64,000 bases of DNA from Nakaseomyces glabratus (lineage: Eukaryota; Ascomycota; Saccharomycetes; Saccharomycetales; Saccharomycetaceae), in the NCBI RefSeq assembly GCF_010111755.1, contig NC_088956.1:744001-808000 (forward strand), written 5' to 3'. The position numbers and the translations under genes were made by a program. This document shows positions 19,212-27,355 of this stretch, piece after piece (the first letter of the stretch is position 1; every line of letters starts with the position of its first letter). The notes below the pieces were generated by a model. That model was given only the letters and a program-made list of their open reading frames with translations. It ran no database searches and was not told the DNA's origin.

Positions 19212-19673
19212 TTTCGCGATGGTTAAGGGCCACCATGTTCATTAGCTCCCTAGTAATGTCTTCATGACGTAGCCTAAGGAAGTTGGGAAGGACCAATGGG
19301 TTTATACGTGGGCAAACTGTTTCACGTTGAAAGTGCTCCATCCTCGTCTTTGATCCCTCTAATGTCCGTATGCCCTGTAAAGGGTAATGGCATTACTACG
19401 TTGGGTTGTCGCGTCGTTCTCTCTATTGACGTGCCTGGCGAGCCCTAAATCCTTATTTACCGCATCTTGGAATTAGTCTAGAATACCTTGTCCATTTAGA
19501 AGCGTTTATCCCCCCACACACACACACACACACTGCCCTGCCCTTTTGACCCTCTTTCTAGAACTTGTTTTATTTACACCTCATTGTATAGACTAGTAGT
19601 TCACGCGAAAACTCCATTGAGTGTTTATTTGACTGGATGAGGGATCAATAATACCCGTTAATACACGCGAAAA
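19212..19673. promoter_or_regulatory. Cluster of SBF-like sites upstream of CWP1 copy B
   Basis: CACGCGAAAA occurs twice, at 19602-19611 and 19664-19673, 62 bp apart, and the core appears inverted as TTTCGCG at 19212-19218. CGCGAAAA is the Swi4/Swi6 (SBF) consensus, which drives many cell-wall genes at the G1/S transition. The sites are 1.1-1.5 kb from the copy B ATG, which is far for yeast. The motif match is seen; regulation is inferred. Confidence 0.45.
19510..19533. repeat. C run followed by CA dinucleotide microsatellite
   Basis: Six C residues run directly into about nine CA units. A simple length-variable sequence. Confidence 0.9.
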
Positions 19674-20274
19674 TTTTTATAGAACCAAAAAAAAGAAAAG
19701 AAAATTAAAAGATGTAAATACATAGGCACTATAGAGCTACTATACTGGTCCTTGAATATTCTTTTGGACCCTATCCTTCCTATTATGGATGAATAAGCAT
19801 TGCTTCTAGCCTTAGTGAAACAGATAGGATGATCGACGGTTTGTTGTGGGTCTGGATTCTGTTTACCAGCTATATCTGTATTCGGGTATTCCCACTACTA
19901 ATTCCATCCACCGCAGCTCAACAGCACGAACGCGGTTTATATTGGTGAACCCCGCCTCCCCCTCTCTGTTTCTAATTATGCAGCCCATGTACTATGACTT
20001 GTAATACAAGTAGTGTTAGTCCAGATGCGTGGAATTTGATCCAATAGTCATTGTTTTAATTGACACAAATTTCTTGCAAGTTATTCACAATTTCTTACTT
20101 AGTTTCTAAAAATATGCAACACAAAAATGGTAAAAAAATTCGCCAAGCAAAAGAAAAGTATAGATCCTTTAGCTTATCTACTTATGCCCTCCCCCCCTCT
20201 CTTCTGTCCAGTTTATCCACTAGGTCACCAGCACTAATATTTCTTTAGATCATGGAGAAAACATTTGCCTTAGC

Positions 20275-21531
20275 CTATACAGGTGGAACTATCTTCTTGA
20301 GAGCACTTTTTACAATAAGTGCCTCCATGAAAAGCGGGTTATCCATATCTATTATCTGCTTGTTCCGAACATATACCACCCGCTTCATTAGCTCCCTGAC
20401 TAGTTCTGGCTTGCTACCATAAAGAATGGAGTTGTCCTTAAGTGAGTCATCTATTACACTTAACTGTAAGGGTAAGAACCACATAGCCGCAAGACGCACA
20501 TGCTGCGGTACTACAAAGCTCTTGTGGTCTTTTATGCATATTATCTTCGACAATGTTATCATATTGGAGTAACAGTTCTTGTGTATGCCACCGCCCCTGG
20601 CATTAAATGTTAGTCTATGCGTACGTATATGAACCATAATATCCAAAATATACCTACGCAGAGATGCTTGAATGTGTATGTTATCGTAATTCTTGTAATC
20701 ACCACTTATTATTTTCTCGGCACCATCGCTTGAGCCGGTTATGGCTTCTTCTTCCTTTGCTTCATCCTTAGTTATTACAACAGAGCTAAAACTAGCAGTA
20801 TCATCCGCAGCTTGGACCTCTATAGTAGGCTTGATATTTGGCATGGCTAATGTCGTGACAAGCCAGAATTTGTGTCGTATCCAGTCCTCAAACCCAGTTG
20901 AAAACGATTTCAGCTTGAAAGATTGGCCATGTTTATGTGAATACTTCTTATCCGCGGCACCCAACTGTAGTATATCATCAGGTATTATATATTCATCTCG
21001 TTTCCATGCTACAGTCCCAATGAAAAGTTTCCAATACTTCTTGTTGTTCGCTATACCATTGTGTTGCACATTAAAGATATATCCCTCTCTCATTAGACGT
21101 CCCAGCTGGTAATAGTCAGCCAGCGACTGTCTATCGATGTCTTCCACGAGGTAAAACTCTATAGTTACATTCTGGTCAACTCCAGCGATATTAGCAGATC
21201 TATCGCCTTTCTCATCGACGTGTTCCATTGTCTCTAAGTTTTTGTAGTCGTCGAGCTCACATTTTTGTATCTCGCTGATCATCTCATCAGTTACATGGTT
21301 AATGCATTGATATTTGAAGTTGATTTTGAAATCTGTCCGTTTCTGCATCACATCTCCCACAGACTTCTGAATTAGCTCCTCATTGGAAATTTCATCGTTG
21401 AGCTTTCTCTGCTCTGCATCAAACAGCACAAGGAAGTTCTTTTTAGCAACTATACTGAATAGTAACGCAGTCTCAAAATCTGGCAACTCATATTTTTGTA
21501 TTTGCTCCAAATCAAAATCCATTTCTGTCAT
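20275..21531 (-). CDS. MTC2: Mtc2, telomere-capping maintenance protein
   Basis: A 418-residue protein placed exactly where S. cerevisiae has MTC2 (YKL098W), between the CWP genes and UTP11. MTC2 was named from genetic interaction with the telomere-capping gene cdc13-1; its biochemical role is not known. The sequence shows a mixed alpha/beta N-terminal part, an acidic insertion at about 235-275 (rich in Asp, Glu, Ser), and a conserved-looking helical C-terminal part with the basic stretch HIRTHRLTFNARGGGIHKN at about 299-317. That segment resembles the MoxR-like proteins of this family, which is a weak inference. ATG at 21531; an alternative ATG lies three codons in. Synteny is the main support. 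Confidence 0.85.
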   Translation of the reverse strand: MTEMDFDLEQIQKYELPDFETALLFSIVAKKNFLVLFDAEQRKLNDEISNEELIQKSVGDVMQKRTDFKINFKYQCINHVTDEMISEIQKCELDDYKNLETMEHVDEKGDRSANIAGVDQNVTIEFYLVEDIDRQSLADYYQLGRLMREGYIFNVQHNGIANNKKYWKLFIGTVAWKRDEYIIPDDILQLGAADKKYSHKHGQSFKLKSFSTGFEDWIRHKFWLVTTLAMPNIKPTIEVQAADDTASFSSVVITKDEAKEEEAITGSSDGAEKIISGDYKNYDNIHIQASLRRYILDIMVHIRTHRLTFNARGGGIHKNCYSNMITLSKIICIKDHKSFVVPQHVRLAAMWFLPLQLSVIDDSLKDNSILYGSKPELVRELMKRVVYVRNKQIIDMDNPLFMEALIVKSALKKIVPPV

Positions 21532-21997
21532 ATTGCCAGAACGGAGCTGTTAATATAAGTCAGTGATGATTTACAAATTTCCTAGGTATCAACACTTTAA
21601 CGACAAAGGCCTTCTGATATATTTGTAAAAATGCCAATACTCCTAGTTATGGTTAAAGATTCATCTACGCTGTTCCGTTAACAATGGTCAGAAATTAAAA
21701 TAATATATACAATCAATTGCTGGTTTGCTCAGTGTTAATCATCGATGTTATTATGGTTATTAGAACATTGTACATATGTACGAGGTGAGGTGAAAAAAAT
21801 TTTGAGATGAGCTAGCTCATCGCATTGCATGTTAGAGACTAGTTAATAATAGTGCTAATATATCAAGCACTATTTGATACAGTCTTGTTTAACAGTTGCA
21901 TAACTGCCTTAACTGGAATTCCTAGACATATCGTATTCGATATTTTTTGAAAGGACAGACACAGTTGAAATTCCATAATAATAGCGATTATTAAAAT
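21532..21997. other. Divergent promoter region of MTC2 and UTP11
   Basis: 466 bp shared by two outward-facing genes. It contains the adjacent RRPE-like and PAC elements listed separately. The rest is AT-rich. Confidence 0.6.
21791..21823. promoter_or_regulatory. RRPE plus palindromic PAC upstream of UTP11
   Basis: TGAAAAAAATTTT (RRPE-like) at 21791-21803 is followed at once by the 16-bp perfect palindrome GATGAGCTAGCTCATC at 21806-21821. Its right arm continues as an exact PAC site (CTCATCGC, 21816-21823). This RRPE-PAC pairing is the hallmark of yeast ribosome-biogenesis promoters and lies about 180 bp upstream of the UTP11 ATG. Confidence 0.8.
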
Positions 21998-22753
21998 ATG
22001 GCTAAATTAGTGCACGATATCCAGAAGAAGCAGCATAGGGAGCGTTCGCAGCTCACAGGTCGTGCTAGACTTGGTATGCTTGAGAAGCATAAGGACTATG
22101 TGAAGCGTGCTCAAGACTATCATAAGAAACAGAACACTCTAAAGGCCCTCCGGGAGAAAGCTAAGGAGAGGAACCCTGATGAATATTACCATGCCATGAA
22201 TACTAGAAAAGTAGATGACAAGGGTCTTCTTATAAAATCAAGATATGAAGATGGTGAAGATCCCTCTCTAGATATGGATCAAGTTAAACTGTTAAAGACG
22301 CAGGATAGTAACTATATAAGAACACTTAGACAAGTTGAGCTGAAAAAACTACAAAGAGACAAGCAACTTATTGGTTATAAGTCACAATCGAAACACACAG
22401 TTTTTGTAGATGATCAAGATAGCATGAGAGACTTTAAAGCAGAGAACTACTTCAAAACTACAAAGGAATTTCTAGATAGACCAGAGAATAGATTAACCGT
22501 AGATCAATTGACATCTCAAAATTTAAACGTTGGTGATTCAGAATCATTATTGATGCCAAAGGAATCACTAGACAAAAAAAGACTTAAAAAAATAAAACAA
22601 GTTAAACTACACATGGAAAGGGAGAAACAACTAAATCAGATACAACAGAGGATGGATAGTCAACGAGAGAGGATGAAGAAAGGATCAAAAAAGAAGATTA
22701 TTTCTGATACTGGTAATGTAACATTCAAATGGAAGAAGCAACGTAAGCGTTAG
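21998..22753 (+). CDS. UTP11: Utp11, small-subunit processome protein
   Basis: Orthologue of Utp11 (YKL099C), a U3-snoRNP-associated factor of the SSU processome needed for 18S rRNA maturation. The 251 residues closely match the S. cerevisiae length. The N-terminus MAKLVHDIQKKQHRERSQ and the segment LGMLEKHKDYVKRAQDYHKK are characteristic of the family. The whole protein is basic and helical, and ends in a run of Lys/Arg (KWKKQRKR) suited to nucleolar import and RNA binding. Its promoter has the matching RRPE-PAC signature. TATATA-type polyadenylation signals follow the stop codon. Confidence 0.96.
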   Translation: MAKLVHDIQKKQHRERSQLTGRARLGMLEKHKDYVKRAQDYHKKQNTLKALREKAKERNPDEYYHAMNTRKVDDKGLLIKSRYEDGEDPSLDMDQVKLLKTQDSNYIRTLRQVELKKLQRDKQLIGYKSQSKHTVFVDDQDSMRDFKAENYFKTTKEFLDRPENRLTVDQLTSQNLNVGDSESLLMPKESLDKKRLKKIKQVKLHMEREKQLNQIQQRMDSQRERMKKGSKKKIISDTGNVTFKWKKQRKR

Positions 22754-23349
22754 TATATAATATATATTTTATTCTAGGAAATACTCACCATTAATTTGCA
22801 TCTTACCTTAAAAGTTATCTAATATATGCCATTATACTTTCAGTAATATATACATACCTACATATTAATCCGTCAGATATATGGGGAATAACTATGATAT
22901 TACCAAGTTCAGTGTCAAAATTTTACATTTTTCAAGTAAAATGTTTATTATATTTTTGATAGATTTATGTTTTGTTGAAGAATCAGTTGTGAAATATCTT
23001 TCAATAATAAGATGGTAAAATAAACAATAAACTTAATACGATTGGTATCACATTAAACAAAAGCATGTGATGGTGTCAAACAAAATATTCTCACTTTAAT
23101 ACAGTTCACAAAACTAGAAGCACTTATACTGATATAATACATACTCTATTTTGAGTTTTACTCATTCATTAGTTATAGACAATATATTCATCAATTATTT
23201 GTACCCCTCTATATAATTAAAGCACAAAGATTAAAGGAATAAGATCTTCAAAGTTACTTCCGATGTCCGTACCATCAGTAGCCCCACAACATTTATTTTA
23301 CTTTCACAAATTGTAAAATAGAATTACTCTATTAACTGTAAGTAATATT
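22754..23349. other. Convergent AT-rich intergenic region, UTP11/MSS11
   Basis: 596 bp between two 3' ends, very AT-rich. It spans the junction between the YKL and YMR gene-order blocks and contains two exact ARS consensus matches (listed separately). No gene. Confidence 0.55.
22921..22973 (+). other. Candidate replication origin (ARS)
   Basis: Two exact matches to the yeast ARS consensus WTTTAYRTTTW occur on the same strand: TTTTACATTTT at 22921-22931 and ATTTATGTTTT at 22963-22973. Both lie in an AT-rich intergenic region between convergent genes, the usual setting of yeast origins. The matches are seen; origin activity is inferred, and exact matches also occur by chance in AT-rich DNA. 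Confidence 0.35.
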
Positions 23350-25830
23350 TCAGATGTTGAACAATTCAAATGGATTGTCGGGATAATTGCTATGCCCATT
23401 TATATCTGTCTGCTTACCCTTATTGCCCACTGAACCGTTTGGAGTACTTATTCCATTTTTATTACTTTCGGGATAGTTTGTATTTGAAGTGCTTTCTGGC
23501 GTAGCCAAATTTCTTTTGTTTAATTTCGTAAGCTTCCTTCTACCCTTTTTTGCAGCAGCAATAACACTTTCATCTTGAGAAGCTAAAGAAAAATTTTGGC
23601 TTTTTAAATTGTTTCCTACAAACCTGTTATTTGGTGGATTGTAATTGTGTGAAATATCATTTCCTCTTTGTGTTGACTCCATCTTATTCAGTTCAGATTG
23701 ATTTGGTGCACCATGAGTCGGTGAAAAACGAGAAGTTGAATGTTTCATCTGTCCATTGGATATCATATTAGTACTTTGTAGAGAAGGTGTCATGTTCATT
23801 TTACGACCTCCATTTTCTGTAGAAGGTGTTTTGGAATCCTCTTGATATGCTTCATAGGAAGATCTGATGTTTGACTGATCGTTAGCAAGATTATTCTCAG
23901 ATGAAAACGGTTGAGCAAAATCCAGATCATTGCCTCGTGATTTGTATACGTTAGTTGGGTTGGATTGAAATCCGTTTCCACTTTGAAAATTCATCAGCAT
24001 GTTCATCATCATTAAATATTGTTGTTGAAGGTTTGGATCCATTCCTGATGAAGATTGAGATTGCATCATTTTATTTTGCATGGCTTGTAACATGTCCTTG
24101 TTAAAGGAATTAGACGTTCCTTTCGGCATAGGGAAGTTATTCCAATTCATCGTTGACATTGGCATATTATCAGGTCTCATATTGTAGGGATTTGATTTAT
24201 TCCATTGGTTCATCTCTTCGCTTTTTTGATTCATCATTAAATTCATTGTTTTTGCCATTTCTTGAAACATAGCATTATTATTGGTAAAAGCACCGCTGAA
24301 GTTTGAGGATTTATTGCTGCCATATTCATTTTGATCACCATAATCCGCAGACATATTTCCCACTGAACCCGCACTTGGTGAAGTCGAGCTTCTATGTGAT
24401 CCATTACCGATAGCTTCAGGTTTTGAATCATATTGCTCTTTCCGTCTACTATTAAATCTATGACTTGTATTAGAAGGGTTGTTTGATCCAATGCTAGGAT
24501 GACTTGAATTAGGGATATCTTGCTGCATATTGTTCCCATTTAATTTTTGCCATTGTTGAGGGTTTCTTTGTTGTTGCATCAAAAAATTTGGATCCCATTG
24601 AGATCCATTCATTTGTGATTGAGCCGAAGGCTTACTTTGATTTTGTAATACAGGATTATTAGAACCCAATAGTTCAGGAGAAAACGGACTCCCCTGCATT
24701 GTACTATGTTTTTCATCAACTTCATTATATTTGGGAGTTCCTGCTGCCTTTCCAACCTTACCCCTTTTCGAACTCTTGGATCTCAATTTGCCCTTAGCTG
24801 ATTTGCTATCAATTTCATTATCCTCATTCACATTTTTAGGAGATTGGGAACCGAAACCAGAAAAGTTACTTGAATTTCTATTTGCTTGCTCTTCAATGCT
24901 AGATTTTCTTTGTGTCGGCAGAGCTGCTGATTTGCTCTGTTGGAAAGTTGGTCTCTCAAAATTACCCTGCATACCCTCTACACCATTTGGAGTACTCATA
25001 GAAGATAAACCCGGAGGCATGCCATTCATCATACTTTTCGATCGAAATTGTGGTGGTCTTTGATCTTGACTATTATTCAGCAACTCATTCTGTGTTGGGC
25101 TTCGCAGGACACCACTTGGCTGAGAGACACTACTGCCTCTAGCAATATTCATATGTCTTTCAGGATCCACCAAATTCTCAGCACCGTTAATAAATGGTGG
25201 AGGTACTGTTGGGTTGTTATGCGGCAAAATGGCCATTATTCGTTGTTTAAATACCTCTTGGTTTCCGTTACTATCCAAACTTTCATTTGGAATACCATCA
25301 ACATGATCGAAAAGTGTCCGGAAAATTTCCCACCACTCTACTAGAAAGGTGTCCGAGGCATTCAAAAGCATATCTGGTCTTAAGAGATTCTCTGGAATAT
25401 CATCATATCTCATTTGAGAGGAGTCATCTCTCACTGTATTTTCCTTTATCTTCCCTATATTTTCTATTGTGGTTAAAGGAACCTCAACCTCTTTCAGAAA
25501 TTGTGATGCGGTGGAGTAGAATTTATTGTGGACCAGGTAATTGTAAATATGTGCAAATAGAAGTTGCCTTGAATTCTTAGCCATCGCATCTGAGACTATG
25601 AATTTTTGTTGCTTCAGAGTGTCTGACGATCTTTGACTTCCCGAGACATTAGAATATGGTTCCTTTCCCATACCGCCAGCAGTATTAGGAGTACTTCCTT
25701 CTGTCGTATGTATACTAGATGAACTCATGTTTTTCCCCCTGTAGTCCATTTTATTATTGTTGTACCCATTATTGGATGGGTACCCAGAGTTCGGATTATT
25801 GTTATACGGGTTACTACCACCTATATTCAT
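23350..25830 (-). CDS. MSS11: Mss11, LisH transcription regulator
   Basis: Orthologue of Mss11 (YMR164C), which with Flo8 activates FLO11, STA genes and filamentous or adhesive growth. The 826-residue protein has a LisH/LUFS region at about residues 85-170 (LLFAHIYNYLVHNKFYSTAS, then DTFLVEWWEIFRTLFDH), the dimerisation module shared with Flo8-type proteins. The rest is low-complexity, rich in Asn, Ser, Gln and Met, and ends with a basic KKGRRKLTKLNKRN patch at about 750. The frame is open to 25845 but that codon is TTG; 25830 is the first ATG. It sits next to PAH1 as in S. cerevisiae. The long upstream region suits a regulator with complex control. Confidence 0.88.
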   Translation of the reverse strand: MNIGGSNPYNNNPNSGYPSNNGYNNNKMDYRGKNMSSSSIHTTEGSTPNTAGGMGKEPYSNVSGSQRSSDTLKQQKFIVSDAMAKNSRQLLFAHIYNYLVHNKFYSTASQFLKEVEVPLTTIENIGKIKENTVRDDSSQMRYDDIPENLLRPDMLLNASDTFLVEWWEIFRTLFDHVDGIPNESLDSNGNQEVFKQRIMAILPHNNPTVPPPFINGAENLVDPERHMNIARGSSVSQPSGVLRSPTQNELLNNSQDQRPPQFRSKSMMNGMPPGLSSMSTPNGVEGMQGNFERPTFQQSKSAALPTQRKSSIEEQANRNSSNFSGFGSQSPKNVNEDNEIDSKSAKGKLRSKSSKRGKVGKAAGTPKYNEVDEKHSTMQGSPFSPELLGSNNPVLQNQSKPSAQSQMNGSQWDPNFLMQQQRNPQQWQKLNGNNMQQDIPNSSHPSIGSNNPSNTSHRFNSRRKEQYDSKPEAIGNGSHRSSTSPSAGSVGNMSADYGDQNEYGSNKSSNFSGAFTNNNAMFQEMAKTMNLMMNQKSEEMNQWNKSNPYNMRPDNMPMSTMNWNNFPMPKGTSNSFNKDMLQAMQNKMMQSQSSSGMDPNLQQQYLMMMNMLMNFQSGNGFQSNPTNVYKSRGNDLDFAQPFSSENNLANDQSNIRSSYEAYQEDSKTPSTENGGRKMNMTPSLQSTNMISNGQMKHSTSRFSPTHGAPNQSELNKMESTQRGNDISHNYNPPNNRFVGNNLKSQNFSLASQDESVIAAAKKGRRKLTKLNKRNLATPESTSNTNYPESNKNGISTPNGSVGNKGKQTDINGHSNYPDNPFELFNI

Positions 25831-27355
25831 GGTGGAGATATTCAAAGTTACAACCAGTTTAAGGGATAAAAGAACAACAAGTTTACCTCAAAAAAACAAC
25901 AACAATAATGCCAATAGACTAGAAAAGTATTGTAGTAAAATCAAAATACGAATACCTTTTATTTCTGCTACCTTTTCCTCTTCCTGTTCGATCCTATTTT
26001 GCTAATAGAATTTCGTTTGTGACACCTTCTATAATTAAATGCCTGAATGAGAAATCCTAGATATGCAATAACTGCCCGTGTTTCTTTATCTGTATCTTGT
26101 TGTTTGCCAAAATATAGTTATAATGAAAGTCTAGCAAGTATGAAACTAACAACACGCTTAAAACAGTCTTTAGGGCGTTTGATACTATTCTCCCCTTGCC
26201 TTGTCAGAAAGCTGTGAATATTCGCAACTTCTCTCAAGAAAATCAACAGCACCACTTTTCAATAAACTGACCTCTCTAAATCAAATCAATCAATAGACTA
26301 GTATATACTCTGATTGATCAGTCTCCTTGCCAAGTAAGTCGAGACACTTATAATATTCCAACTTTAAAGGGAATGTCCAAAATACCGCACCGCTATACGT
26401 GGGTACAGAAAGTTACAGTCCTAGTGTTCCAATTGCCTGCCCGACTACCAACTTATATATTACCTATGAGCCGCCTCCCTGTGTAAAGTACGCCGCGGCT
26501 ACCTCAGAAACCTCGTATTGTTTACTCAACTTGAGCCTAATTTTACTTGCCAATAATCCTCGCTTCTTAATTTTTCGCTTGGTGTCTGTTTTTTTTTTCT
26601 TGTGTGACGTGAAACTTTTTCTCTTTGATGAAAAAAAATATTGAAAGACATTGCAAGAAGTAAGCCTTAGGAAAGGCAGAGAGAGGTTTGCCTGCTGGGA
26701 AAGTGTTGATGATGAGGGACAATCACATGTTTGTCCCTAACCCTATCCCATTGATCATCTTACAAAACTTCTGAGGTCCAAACGGTAGTCATTCTTGATT
26801 TGCTTGTGATGTTCGATTAGGGACAATTTACTGACAATTCTCTCTGACAACGATTTTCTTTTCTCTTTCTGGTCGATCAATTGTAATGAAGAGAACTGAA
26901 GTAGGCCTCAACCAGTACTGGGAACACCCCACCTTCTGGTCTTTGCGGACCCTTGTCTCTCTCTAATTCTACAAATACAAATCTACACCATATACACTAG
27001 TTGTCGAAAGAGGAACCAGAGAATGCTTCCAACGTCCGATTTCTCTTGCCTGAAAAACTGCGATCGTTCGGATTCAATTTGTACTTACGATACCACCGAC
27101 CCATCGCCGATAGTGCGGGCTGGACTTGATTTTACCGGTATATATATTTGTCATTAATGCTGTTACTAAGATCATGGTAATTATCTGTGCTTATAAATAT
27201 TAAATGAGTGCAGACGAAATGATTAGTCTAAATATATTATACGTAATGTACTCACACGTCTCGCCTATGCCCGGGGCCACAAGACCACAGAAAGGGAAAA
27301 TTGATAGCGTAAAAATTTCTCGTGGCTTTCAGCGTGTTTATCATTAGATAATCAC
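25831..27355. other. MSS11 upstream region and PAH1 3' side
   Basis: 1.5 kb without a gene. It includes an inverted repeat of GGGACAA with a further direct copy (26716-26826). An open frame at 26399-26644 shows no family resemblance and looks like chance. Composition is less AT-rich than most intergenic DNA here. Confidence 0.5.
26716..26826. promoter_or_regulatory. Inverted and direct GGGACAA repeats in the MSS11 promoter
   Basis: GGGACAA (26716-26722) and TTGTCCC (26731-26737) form an inverted repeat with an 8-bp spacer; a third copy, GGGACAA, lies at 26820-26826. They are roughly 0.9-1.0 kb upstream of the MSS11 ATG. This could be a site for a dimeric regulator; the protein is unknown. 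Confidence 0.4.

Larger units (their letters stand above)
18144..20274. other. Long upstream region of CWP1 copy B
   Basis: 2.1 kb between CWP1 copy B and the 3' end of MTC2. It holds a TATA box, G9 at 18482-18490, C10 at 19142-19151, C6 plus a CA dinucleotide repeat at 19510-19533, C7 at 20191-20197, and three SBF-like CGCGAAA cores between 19212 and 19673. No gene is supported. Confidence 0.55.

Noticed and set aside
19510..19533. CA repeat as a telomere-like or subtelomeric sequence
   Set aside because: It is a plain dinucleotide microsatellite inside a syntenic chromosome-internal block; no telomeric repeat unit is present.
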